DNA of 64,000 nucleotides, taken from assembly GCA_964542755.1 (NCBI GenBank), contig CAZIWL010000001.1, forward strand, positions 86,576 through 150,575, written 5' to 3'. The position numbers were made by a program, and so were the translations under genes. Below the pieces are notes generated by a model. It was not told where the DNA came from, ran no database searches, and saw only the letters and a program-made list of their open reading frames with translations. Below, one piece after another: positions 25,120 through 33,326 of the stretch. Each line of letters begins with the position of its first letter. The stretch's first letter is position 1. This DNA is from SKLM01 sp964542755. Lineage in GTDB: Bacteria > Chloroflexota > Anaerolineae > B4-G1.

Positions 25120-25980
25120 TTGTTTTCAGGTACTGAAGATAGTCACGAGACGCGCAAGACGGCGACGACACTCACGCGTCGGGAGTCGACGACGATCCCC
25201 ATTGAGGCCGATGCCATCTCTCCCGATCACTTTGTCGGTCTCGAGCTTGCGGAGATCGAACGCCTGCCGCTCTGGTATGGGCGACGCAAGGTACCCTTGG
25301 GCGAGCTCTTCTCAGTCGAGCTCGGCGACCCCAACGATATCCATATCCAGGGTGACCTTGATCACGTGAAGCGCGTCGGCCAGAACATGAGCCATGGTCG
25401 GATCACAGTGCACGGAGATGTTGGGATGCACCTGGGCGCCGGGATGACCGGGGGCCAGATCGTCGTCCAGGGCAACGTCGGCGCTCGGGCAGGAGCCCAC
25501 ATGATCGATGGCTCGATCTGGATCCATGGGGATGCCGGGCCGATGTTGGGAGGGGCATACGCCGGCGAGAAACTGGGCATGAAAGGCGGCGTCATCATTG
25601 TGGATGGGGATGCGGGCTCCAGGGCTGCCGAGAGGATGCGGCGGGGCATCATCGTGGTGCAGGGGAACCTGGGGGATTTTGGCGGAGCACGCATGGTTGC
25701 CGGGTCTCTCTTCGTCTTCGGGACGATGGGAGCGCGCCCCGGGGCGGGTATGAAGCGCGGCACGTTGGTGGCCTTCGGGGGCTTGCGTCAAGGTCTACTG
25801 CCTACGTTCACTTACTCTTGCACCTGTGAGAGTCCTGCCTTCCTACGTTACTACTTGCGCCGCTTGCGCGCCTGGGGCCTGTCAGTACGTGAGGAGTTGA
25901 TCACGGGGCGGTATCGGAGATATTCTGGCGACGTCACGACGATCGGGAAAGGCGAGGTTCTCGTCCCCGAGCAGAATTGA
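25120..25980 (+). CDS. fwdC: Formylmethanofuran dehydrogenase subunit C
   Basis: A 286-residue right-handed beta-helix protein of the GXGXG type shared with glutamate synthase. Repeats of the form GHITVHGDVGMHLGAGMTGG and GIIVVQGNLGDFGGARMVAG run from about 85 to 220. FwdC is the structural subunit holding FwdA and FwdBD together. The start is TTG at 25120, 7 bases after AAGGAG. The N-terminal 35 residues (Thr/Arg-rich) are less typical. A 115-base gap separates it from ftr, the largest in this string. Confidence 0.9.
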   Translation: MFSGTEDSHETRKTATTLTRRESTTIPIEADAISPDHFVGLELAEIERLPLWYGRRKVPLGELFSVELGDPNDIHIQGDLDHVKRVGQNMSHGRITVHGDVGMHLGAGMTGGQIVVQGNVGARAGAHMIDGSIWIHGDAGPMLGGAYAGEKLGMKGGVIIVDGDAGSRAAERMRRGIIVVQGNLGDFGGARMVAGSLFVFGTMGARPGAGMKRGTLVAFGGLRQGLLPTFTYSCTCESPAFLRYYLRRLRAWGLSVREELITGRYRRYSGDVTTIGKGEVLVPEQN

Positions 25981-25989
25981 GGCTATGAG

Positions 25990-26937
25990 ATGATCAGTGT
26001 GAACGAACGGGCTCTGAAGAACGTGCTGGTGATGATGGAGGATGCCGAGTCCCTCGGTGTCACAGTCCACAGGCTTCCCAATGGATCCAACGTTCTGGAC
26101 TGCGGCATTGAGGTGCCAGGATCATTGGAGGCGGGGCGTCTCTTCGCCGAGGCTTGCATGGGAGGTCTGGCTCAAATCACCTTCTGCGACCTGGATTTGG
26201 AGGGTCTCTGGCTACCGGGCGTCCGCGTGGTCGTGGGCCAGCCACCCATCTCCTGCCTGGGCGCCCAGTACGCAGGATGGGACGTGAAGGTTGGCGATTT
26301 CGCTGCCATGGGCTCAGGTCCGGCGCGTGCCTTACACGCCAGTGACCCCATCTTTGATCACATCACGTATCAGGACGACGCTGACGTCGGCGTCCTGGCT
26401 CTTGAGACCGGGGACTTGCCAGATGACGATGTGGCCGACTACATTGCTGACAAGTGTTCCATCTCCGCCGATAACCTCTATCTTCTGGTGGCCCCGACGG
26501 CCAGTCTCGTTGGTTCGGTCCAGGTGGCGGCGCGCACAGTGGAGACCGGGCTCCACAAGATGGTGGAGATCGGATTCGATGTGAATGTACTTCTCTCCGG
26601 ATTCGGTAGATGTCCTCTGCCGCCTGTGGCTGCCAATGATCTGGAGGCTATCGGCCGGACGAACGATGCCGTGCTCTATGGCGGCGAGGCATGGTATACT
26701 GCCAGGACGGATGATGAGGCCATCGAGAAGGTCATCGATCTCCTTCCGTCCAGCGCATCCAAGGACTACGGCAAATCATTCCTCGATCTGCTCAAGAGCT
26801 CCCACGGATCCTTCTACGAGATCGATCCTCTCCTTTTCAGCCCGGCTGAAGTCTCCGTCAACAATGCGACCACCGGTCGGACCTTCCATGCAGGGTCGGT
26901 CGACGTGGACATCGTTCGAAGGGTTCTTCTCGGTTGA
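25990..26937 (+). CDS. mch: Methenyl-tetrahydromethanopterin cyclohydrolase
   Basis: A 315-residue protein matching Mch, which interconverts methenyl-H4MPT and formyl-H4MPT. MISVNERALKNVLVMMEDAESLGV is the family N-terminus, and GFGRCPLPPVAANDLEAIGRTNDAVLYGG and TTGRTFHAGSVD are conserved. It completes the path MtdB-Mch-Ftr-Fwd in this cluster. Its stop overlaps the TTG start of the next gene (TTGA). Confidence 0.93.
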   Translation: MISVNERALKNVLVMMEDAESLGVTVHRLPNGSNVLDCGIEVPGSLEAGRLFAEACMGGLAQITFCDLDLEGLWLPGVRVVVGQPPISCLGAQYAGWDVKVGDFAAMGSGPARALHASDPIFDHITYQDDADVGVLALETGDLPDDDVADYIADKCSISADNLYLLVAPTASLVGSVQVAARTVETGLHKMVEIGFDVNVLLSGFGRCPLPPVAANDLEAIGRTNDAVLYGGEAWYTARTDDEAIEKVIDLLPSSASKDYGKSFLDLLKSSHGSFYEIDPLLFSPAEVSVNNATTGRTFHAGSVDVDIVRRVLLG

Positions 26938-27815
26938 GGGTCGGCATTGTCGGCCATCGCGGAGGTTGGCACACAGTGGCCCTCCGGAGAGCCCTATCAC
27001 GCCGTGGTCTTGAGGCTCCCTTCTTCGACATCGCGCGTCTCACCGCACGGATTGCACACCGTCCCTGGTTGGAGGCTGACGAGGAAGCCCTCGAATCGTT
27101 CGACGTCATCTTCGTGAGGCTGATCCCCGGAGGATCCCTCGAGCAGATCATTTTCCGTGTCGACGCCCTCCACCGCCTTGAAAACGCCGGGGTGCGCGTC
27201 ATCAACTCGGCGGCGACGATAGAACGCACTGTGGACAAGTACTATACCTCTACCCTCCTGGAGGACGCCGGCATCCCGACGCCCCGCACGGTAGTCGTGG
27301 AGCATGCCGATGTCGCCATGGAGGCTTTTCACTCGCTCGGCGGGGACGTCGTGGTCAAGCCGCTTTTCGGGTCCGAGGGACGGGGTATGGTCCGCGTGTC
27401 GGATTCGGACGTGGCGCAACGTGTCTTCCGGGCGCTGGATCTGGGCCGCTACGTCTACTACCTCCAGACCTTCCTGCCGCACGATCAGAAGGACATTCGC
27501 GTCTTCGTCATCGGAGACGAGGCGGTTGCGGCGATGGTACGGCGAGGCGATTCGTGGAAAACCAACGTTGCTCAGGGTGCCCAGGCAGTGGCACTCCCTC
27601 TGGACTTAGAGCTGGAGGATCTGGGACGGCGGGCCGCTCGTGCCGTTGATGCCCAGTACGCCGGCGTCGATCTGCTCCAAACGGCAGATGGGGGCTACAC
27701 GGTCATCGAGGTAAACGGCATTCCGGGATGGAAGGGGCTCCAGAGAGCCACTGGCATCGACGTTGCGGACCAGCTGATCGCCTACGCACTGCGGGAGCCC
27801 GATGAAGCCGCTTGA
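26934..27815 (+). CDS. RimK-type ATP-grasp ligase, MptN-like
   Basis: A 293-residue ATP-grasp protein. VVVKPLFGSEGRGMVRVSD (about 138-156) is the ATP-grasp lysine/glycine loop, and YTVIEVNGIPGWKGLQRATG (about 256-275) holds the metal-binding residues; GIPGWKGLQ is typical of RimK/MptN/CofF relatives. MptN adds glutamate to tetrahydromethanopterin in archaea. Location directly after mch supports a cofactor-glutamylation role, though this is inferred. The start is TTG at 26934, inside the mch stop. Confidence 0.8.
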   Translation: MRVGIVGHRGGWHTVALRRALSRRGLEAPFFDIARLTARIAHRPWLEADEEALESFDVIFVRLIPGGSLEQIIFRVDALHRLENAGVRVINSAATIERTVDKYYTSTLLEDAGIPTPRTVVVEHADVAMEAFHSLGGDVVVKPLFGSEGRGMVRVSDSDVAQRVFRALDLGRYVYYLQTFLPHDQKDIRVFVIGDEAVAAMVRRGDSWKTNVAQGAQAVALPLDLELEDLGRRAARAVDAQYAGVDLLQTADGGYTVIEVNGIPGWKGLQRATGIDVADQLIAYALREPDEAA

Positions 27816-28686
27816 TCCTGACGTGATTGCGTGGGCAGCCCAACTCGCCTGTGTCCTCGAGGTGAGCGCGAACAAGCCAGGGAATGTGACCCCGACGACG
27901 GGGTTCTCCGACATGACGGCTCTCGACTTCATGGCCAGTGCCCTGGCTATCGGCCCGGCCATGCGCGAAGCTCCCAGATCAGGCTTGGGGCGCACCATTC
28001 GACGAGCGGTGGACGACACCCGCCGATTCGTTACCGCGAACACGAATCTTGGCATCGTGTTGCTTCTGGCGCCTCTGGCCAAGGCCGCTGGTACCGCTCA
28101 CCCCGGACGCCTGCGCAGCGCAGTTGGAGACGTGTTGGGGAATCTGACCGCCGAGGACCGACGACAGGCCTTTGCGGCGATTCGGAAGGCCTCGCCGGGC
28201 GGGCTGGGACGGGCAGACACCATGGATGTGAACGACCTCGACGCCGGCGGGACGCTTCTGGAGGCTATGGTCGAGGCGCGGGGTCGTGACTCTGTCGCGC
28301 GCGAGTATGCCACCCGATTCCAGATTACGTTCGGAACCGGGTACCCATGTCTCGACCAACTCTGGGGGGAGGGTCATGCCCTGTCCGACGCTATTGTGCA
28401 GACGGCCCTTACGATTCTGGCCCGTGTGCCCGACACCCTGATTGTGCGGAAGGAGGGGTGGGAGACGGCCGAGGAGGTCTCGGCACGGGCGCGCGACGTA
28501 CTGGACAAGGGCGGCGCTCTCTCCGAAGAGGGGAAGAAGGCGCTGGCGCATCTTGATGGCGACCTGCGCGGCGAGGGCCATCGACTCAATCCGGGAACCA
28601 CCGCGGATCTCACCACGGCGTCACTCTTCATCTTTCTGGCCGAGCAGGGGCCGCAGTCCATCCCGAAGGTGGTCCGCCGATGGTAG
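27802..28686 (+). CDS. CitG-like triphosphoribosyl-dephospho-CoA synthase family protein
   Basis: A 294-residue all-helical protein resembling CitG/MdcB (QLACVLEVSANKPGNVTPTTGFSDM, with TNLGIVLLLAPL at about 75-86 and the C-terminal LNPGTTADLTTASLFIFL). Classical CitG makes the prosthetic-group precursor of citrate lyase, but a divergent branch is regularly found among H4MPT/methanofuran genes. No citrate or malonate enzymes are nearby, so a role in C1 cofactor synthesis is more likely; the exact substrate is unknown. It overlaps both neighbours by a few bases. Confidence 0.8.
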   Translation: MKPLDPDVIAWAAQLACVLEVSANKPGNVTPTTGFSDMTALDFMASALAIGPAMREAPRSGLGRTIRRAVDDTRRFVTANTNLGIVLLLAPLAKAAGTAHPGRLRSAVGDVLGNLTAEDRRQAFAAIRKASPGGLGRADTMDVNDLDAGGTLLEAMVEARGRDSVAREYATRFQITFGTGYPCLDQLWGEGHALSDAIVQTALTILARVPDTLIVRKEGWETAEEVSARARDVLDKGGALSEEGKKALAHLDGDLRGEGHRLNPGTTADLTTASLFIFLAEQGPQSIPKVVRRW

Positions 28687-29783
28687 GCGCTTGCTCAGAA
28701 GCTCCACGGTCAGAGGGTGGTCCCAGCTGCGGCATCCAGATAGGTCACAAACGCGTCATTGAAGGCTTCGCCGTCGAGACGAAGGACGGTTTGATCTTCA
28801 CCGTCAAGGGGCTCCTCCATCCGCCGGAACGCCTGATTGCCTACATCCGCTATGCCCCGGACCCTGCCGGGCGGCGCCGGCGGGATGGAAAGCGATATCG
28901 ACGTCTCTATCATTTCGATGAGCAAGAGGCTCTTCTCAAGGCGGAGTATCCCGACTACGCGTACCACGATCCGATCCTGGGCCTGCAGTTGCAGGGCGTC
29001 CCCCACGCACACGTAACCCGCGTGTTTGATCCTCGCAAGCATTTGGCTTCATTGAGGGAGCAGGGTCCTCACGATCCGAGCGAAGAGATGGTGCTGGAGC
29101 TAGATGAACTCCTGCAAGCGAACGCTGATGTGCCGCCCCTGGACCTTGGCATCTCTGGCTCGGTGATGCTCGGCCTGCACCGGCCCGAGTCAGACATCGA
29201 TCTCGTCGTCTACGGAGAGAGGGCCAGTCGAGAGGTTCACGGGTCCCTCAGCCGACTGCTGAGTGTGGGGTCGGAGTCAATTCGACGGCCCAATGCCCGG
29301 GAGTTAAGGGCTCTGCACGCGGTGCATCAGGTGGACACACCTCTGTCCTTTGAGTCCTTCGAGAAAATGCAGCAGCGCAAAGTCAACGAACTGCGATTCT
29401 CGGATCGCGAGCTGTTCTTGCGTTTCGTAAGGGATCCTGCCGAGGTCGCTGGCTCGTACGGTGATGAGCGGTACGAAAGCGTCGGCACCGCTACAATCGA
29501 AGCTCAGGTGAGCGACGATGACCTTGCCATCTTCACACCTTGCCGCTATGGGGTGGAGAACGTCAGTATCCTGGCCGGGGCATCGATTGGAGATCTTAGA
29601 TCCGTGATCTCGTTCCGGGGCCGTTTCAGCGACCAGGCCGTTCGTGGGGAGATCATCGAAGCGCGGGGACGGCTCGAACGTGTCAGGCCTCTGGATCAAA
29701 GACGACCGCACCATCGCCTGGTCATCGGTGGGCGTCGGGGTGACTACCTGGTCGCGCCGGCGATGGAGGCTCAAGCTCGATAG
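28680..29783 (+). CDS. Nucleotidyltransferase-fold protein, paralogue 1
   Basis: A 367-residue protein whose centre (about 157-180) reads ISGSVMLGLHRPESDIDLVVYG, the GSxxxG...DxD pattern of the polymerase-beta nucleotidyltransferase fold. The N-terminal domain has VKGLLHPPERLIAYIRYAP. It shares both features with the protein at 33323-34393, in the same order. The ATG overlaps the CitG-like stop. The substrate is unknown. It may belong to the cofactor set or to the lar genes downstream. The N-terminal about 20 residues are atypical, so the true start may be downstream. Confidence 0.65.
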   Translation: MVGACSEAPRSEGGPSCGIQIGHKRVIEGFAVETKDGLIFTVKGLLHPPERLIAYIRYAPDPAGRRRRDGKRYRRLYHFDEQEALLKAEYPDYAYHDPILGLQLQGVPHAHVTRVFDPRKHLASLREQGPHDPSEEMVLELDELLQANADVPPLDLGISGSVMLGLHRPESDIDLVVYGERASREVHGSLSRLLSVGSESIRRPNARELRALHAVHQVDTPLSFESFEKMQQRKVNELRFSDRELFLRFVRDPAEVAGSYGDERYESVGTATIEAQVSDDDLAIFTPCRYGVENVSILAGASIGDLRSVISFRGRFSDQAVRGEIIEARGRLERVRPLDQRRPHHRLVIGGRRGDYLVAPAMEAQAR

Positions 29784-30000
29784 CGAAGATGCCCTCACGA
29801 ACGGGGGCAACTGCGTCGTACGATGGCGGACGGTACGTTCGCGTGGCGCAAGCGGTAAGAGGGCCCAGACGGCGTGCCGCAATCCAGTAAGGGCGGACCC
29901 GGTGTGAAAGTTGGATCGGGTCGCTGCGCAAGGATGCGTCAGCCGTCGGCATGAGTATCCGTCAAGGATGGGAAGCAGTCAAGGTGAGGTGGAGAGGGTA
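29784..30000. other. Gap between nucleotidyltransferase paralogue 1 and larB
   Basis: 217 bases without a supported gene. It marks the only sizeable break between the C1 string and the lar operon, so a promoter for larB may lie here, but no good -35/-10 pair was found. No tRNA-like or riboswitch-like fold was recognised. Confidence 0.45.
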
Positions 30001-30744
30001 ATGGAACCACGCTGGTTACGAGAGTTATTGGTCGGGCTGGATGAAGGTCAGATCAGTGTCGATGAGGCACTGGTCCGCTTGAAGGGCTTTCCCTATGAGG
30101 ACCTGGAGTTCGCGCGCTTGGATAGCCATCGAGCGCTACGCAAGGGTTTTCCTGAGGTCATTTTCTGCCCCGGCAAGACAGCCGAGCAAGTTGTCAACAT
30201 AGCCGAGCGCATTCGCGCCCGCGAGGATCGCGTACTGGCTGCTCGCGCCAGTGAGGAGGTGGCGGCAGCCTTGGATGGGGCCTTCAGCGATGCGGTCTAC
30301 CACGCTGCTGCCCGCATGGTTGTGATCGGGGACGCCGCTCCCGCGGAAGGCCGGGGCACGGTGCTGGTCGTCAGCGCGGGCACGGCGGATATCCCGGTGG
30401 CCGATGAAGCAGCCGTTACGGCTGAGACCCTCGGCAGCTCAGTGGACCGTCTCTACGACGTCGGTGTGGCGGGGATCCACCGTCTGTTCGGCAGCCGAGA
30501 CCAACTCTTTGACGCCAATGTCCTGGTGGTGGCCGCCGGTATGGAGGGCGCCCTGGCAAGCGTCGTTGCCGGCCTGGTCGACCGTCCGGTGGTGGCTGTC
30601 CCCACCAGTATCGGGTACGGAGCCAGCTTCAACGGGCTGTCCGCTCTCCTCACCATGCTCAACAGTTGTGCCCCGGGCGTTGCGGTCGTCAATATCGACA
30701 ACGGTTTCGGGGCAGGGTATATGGCACACTTGATCAACCAATAG
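30001..30744 (+). CDS. larB: Nickel-pincer cofactor biosynthesis protein LarB
   Basis: 247 residues from the ATG at 30001, preceded by AGGTGGAGAGG; an in-frame extension to 29911 is non-typical. The N-terminus (LRELLVGLDEGQISVDEALVRLKGFPYEDLEFARLDSHRALRKGFPEVIFCPGKT) and the PurE-like domain (VLVVSAGTADIPVADEAAVTAETLGSSVDRLYDVGVAGIHRL) are characteristic of LarB, which carboxylates and hydrolyses nicotinic acid adenine dinucleotide in the first step of the cofactor. larC follows 15 bases later. LarE, the sulfur insertase, is not in the window. Confidence 0.92.
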   Translation: MEPRWLRELLVGLDEGQISVDEALVRLKGFPYEDLEFARLDSHRALRKGFPEVIFCPGKTAEQVVNIAERIRAREDRVLAARASEEVAAALDGAFSDAVYHAAARMVVIGDAAPAEGRGTVLVVSAGTADIPVADEAAVTAETLGSSVDRLYDVGVAGIHRLFGSRDQLFDANVLVVAAGMEGALASVVAGLVDRPVVAVPTSIGYGASFNGLSALLTMLNSCAPGVAVVNIDNGFGAGYMAHLINQ

Positions 30745-30759
30745 GACACGAGGATAACG

Positions 30760-31986
30760 ATGAGCATTGCTTACCTTGACTGTTTCTCAGGCATCAGCGG
30801 CAATATGGTCCTGGGGGCACTCCTCGACGCCGGCCTCGATCTGGAGGATCTCCTGGAAGGTTTGGCCCAGCTTGACGTGGCCGGCTACACGGTCCGTTCG
30901 GAGCCGGTCCTGAAGCGCGGCCTGAGAGGTACTCACGTCACCGTCGAGATAGAGCACCACGGGCCCGAGAGGCACCTGCACCAGATTGAAGAGATCATCA
31001 CGGGCAGCTCGCTGCCCGCTCGGATCCAGAAACGGAGCGTTGCCATTTTCCGCCGGCTGGCGGAGGCGGAGGCGAAGGTACACGACGCGCCGGTGGACCA
31101 CGTCCACTTTCACGAGGTGGGGGCGCTGGATGCCATCGTCGATGTGGTCGGTGCCGTCATCGGGTTTGATAGGTTGGGCGTCGAGCGCATCTACGCATCG
31201 CCGGTCCGTGTGGGTCGTGGGACGGTCCTATGTGCCCACGGCGTGATCCCCGTGCCTGCGCCGGCCACGGCAGAGCTGCTGAGAGGGGTGCCCACCTACG
31301 GGCGCGACGTAGATGCGGAGTTGGTGACGCCGACTGGTGCAGCGATTCTCACGACGTTGGCCGAGGGGTATGGTTCTGCGCCCCCGATGGCCGTTGACCG
31401 GATCGGGTACGGTGCTGGCACGCGAGAGCTTCCGCATCCCAATCTTCTGCGCATCTCGCTCGGGGAGTCTATCGAGCAGGAGGCGGGCCTCGACTACGAA
31501 CGGGACCGCGTGACGGTGGTTGAGACGAGTATCGACGATATGAATCCGGAGTTCTACGAGCATGTGATGGCGAGGCTGTTCGATGCCGGGGCCCTCGATG
31601 TCTTCGTGACACCGATCACCATGAAACACAGCCGGCCCGCGGCCCAGTTGAGTGTCCTGGTCCCTGATGGTCGGCTGCCTGCCGTGGTAGATGTGCTGGT
31701 AACCGAGACCACCACCATCGGCGTCCGATTCGACGTGAAGGAGCGCTGGAAGCTGATGCGCCAGCACAGCCAGGTGGACACGCCGTACGGTGCTGTTGGG
31801 GTCAAGGTGGCGTACCGGGGTGACGAGGCTCTGAATGTGGCCCCCGAGGCTCAGGACTGTCGCCGCTTGGCCGATGAGCTGGGGGTCCCCCTCAAGCTCG
31901 TCTATCAGGAGGCCCAGACGGCGGCCAAGAAAGCCTTCGGCGGTACCGGCGAAGCCGTATCGAGTCCGGGTGGGGTGACAGACTAG
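30760..31986 (+). CDS. larC: Nickel-pincer cofactor nickel insertase LarC
   Basis: A 408-residue single-frame LarC (AYLDCFSGISGNMVLGALLDAGLDLEDL at the N-terminus; DHVHFHEVGALDAIVDVVGAV in the first domain; TSIDDMNPEFYEHVMARLFDAGALDVFVTPITMKHSRPAAQLSVL in the C-terminal domain). LarC inserts nickel into the pincer precursor using CTP. In some lactobacilli larC is split and made by frameshifting; here it is continuous. Which enzyme uses the cofactor is unclear, as no LarA homologue is in the window. Confidence 0.92.
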   Translation: MSIAYLDCFSGISGNMVLGALLDAGLDLEDLLEGLAQLDVAGYTVRSEPVLKRGLRGTHVTVEIEHHGPERHLHQIEEIITGSSLPARIQKRSVAIFRRLAEAEAKVHDAPVDHVHFHEVGALDAIVDVVGAVIGFDRLGVERIYASPVRVGRGTVLCAHGVIPVPAPATAELLRGVPTYGRDVDAELVTPTGAAILTTLAEGYGSAPPMAVDRIGYGAGTRELPHPNLLRISLGESIEQEAGLDYERDRVTVVETSIDDMNPEFYEHVMARLFDAGALDVFVTPITMKHSRPAAQLSVLVPDGRLPAVVDVLVTETTTIGVRFDVKERWKLMRQHSQVDTPYGAVGVKVAYRGDEALNVAPEAQDCRRLADELGVPLKLVYQEAQTAAKKAFGGTGEAVSSPGGVTD

Positions 31987-32000
31987 AGGAGGCCATCCGC

Positions 32001-33326
32001 ATGTGGCAAGCTGCCCTGATCGCCTACGCGGCCCTGGCCGTCGTCCTCGGCGTACGCTCACGGGCGACGACCTTGGAGGACTTCGTCCTCGGAGACACTC
32101 TTCGCCAGAGGACGATGATCCCGACTGTGGTCTCGACGTTCTACGGCGCCTCGGCCATTTTCGGAGGTGTCAGCCTTGTCTATCAGATGGGGCTGAGTGC
32201 TCTCTGGTTCATCGTGCCGTTCTATCTTGGGAGCATCGTCGCGGCCATCCTGTTGGGTCGCGTTGCGCGTTCGGCGACGTACACACTTCCGGACTTCCTT
32301 GGCGGGTTCTACGGAGACCGGTTTGCGGTCAGTGCTGGCCTGCTACTGGTCTCCCTCTGTCTGGTCCCCGAGGAAATCATCGCGGGAGGGAAGATACTCT
32401 CCACCTTCACCGCGGTGTCGACTCCGGTCGCTATGGTCATCACGACTTTCGTGGTCGCCGTGCCGGTGGTCATCGGCGGCATGAAGGCTGACGTGAGCAC
32501 CGACGTGGTGCAGTTTGTTCTGATGGGCCTCATGCTGGCATTGCTGCTTCCCGTTGTAGTCGGCGGACTCCCCGCCGAGCTTCCTTCGGGGTATGGGGAT
32601 CCCTTCTGGGCCCTGAGCCCTCAGGAGATGGGGGTCTTCCTCGTCTCGCTCTTCTTCTTGCCTATCACGTCAGCGCCCCTTTACCAGAGATTCTTCGCTG
32701 CGGAATCCGAGGTCGCCGCCCGGCGGTCGCTCCTGATGTCCATTGGCATCTGGGTCCTCATCGACGCCGTGGTGCTCCTGGCGGGATTTGCAGCCGTGAA
32801 CGTCTTACCTGGCCTCGAGGACCCTGACCTGGCGCTGGTCATGCTGGGTGCCAGGCTGCCGGCTGTTCTCCGCCTTCTGTTCATTGTGGGGGGGCTGGCG
32901 GCTATTCTGAGCACTGTCAACTCCTTCCTCCAGTCAGGAGCTTCGAGTCTCGCGTACGATGTGATTCAACATCTGCGGCCGTCACTGCGAGAGAGGAATC
33001 TCCTGGCTATGTCGCGTCTCTTCGTAGTGCTCCTGAGCTTGAGCAGCCTGGGACTGGCACTCTGGTTTCGCGAGATTGTTCCTGCTCTTCTCTTCACGCT
33101 CAGTATGTGGACCGCCGGCATGGTTGTGCCCACCCTGGCGGCGCTCACGAAGAGGCATCTGAGCCGCATAGCAGCTTTGTCCAGTCTGTGGACTGGGGTC
33201 GTCTCTTCTGTGATATGGAAGATCTGGCATCCGATGCCTGTCGATCCGCTCTTCGTGGGCCTGGCCTGTTCGCTGATGGCTGCGCTCATCGTGGATTCGA
33301 TAGCCCCTGAGCCTGTGCAAAGATGA
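32001..33326 (+). CDS. Sodium/solute symporter family transporter
   Basis: A 441-residue membrane protein with roughly 12 hydrophobic segments and the look of the SSS family (TTLEDFVLGD at the N-terminus; FYGASAIFGGVSLVYQMGLSALWFIVPFYLG; a late VGGLAAILSTVNSFLQSGASSLAYD segment typical of the sodium-site helix). AGAGGAGG precedes the ATG at 32001. It lies in a transcription unit with larBC upstream and the second nucleotidyltransferase gene downstream, whose ATG overlaps its stop. The substrate cannot be told from sequence. Confidence 0.82.
   Translation: MWQAALIAYAALAVVLGVRSRATTLEDFVLGDTLRQRTMIPTVVSTFYGASAIFGGVSLVYQMGLSALWFIVPFYLGSIVAAILLGRVARSATYTLPDFLGGFYGDRFAVSAGLLLVSLCLVPEEIIAGGKILSTFTAVSTPVAMVITTFVVAVPVVIGGMKADVSTDVVQFVLMGLMLALLLPVVVGGLPAELPSGYGDPFWALSPQEMGVFLVSLFFLPITSAPLYQRFFAAESEVAARRSLLMSIGIWVLIDAVVLLAGFAAVNVLPGLEDPDLALVMLGARLPAVLRLLFIVGGLAAILSTVNSFLQSGASSLAYDVIQHLRPSLRERNLLAMSRLFVVLLSLSSLGLALWFREIVPALLFTLSMWTAGMVVPTLAALTKRHLSRIAALSSLWTGVVSSVIWKIWHPMPVDPLFVGLACSLMAALIVDSIAPEPVQR

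Noticed and set aside
29784..30000. tRNA or metal riboswitch before larB
   Set aside because: A short D-arm-like stretch was seen, but no cloverleaf, T-arm or known metal-riboswitch core could be built.
30760..31986. Programmed frameshift in larC as in some lactobacilli
   Set aside because: The frame is continuous over 408 residues covering both LarC domains.
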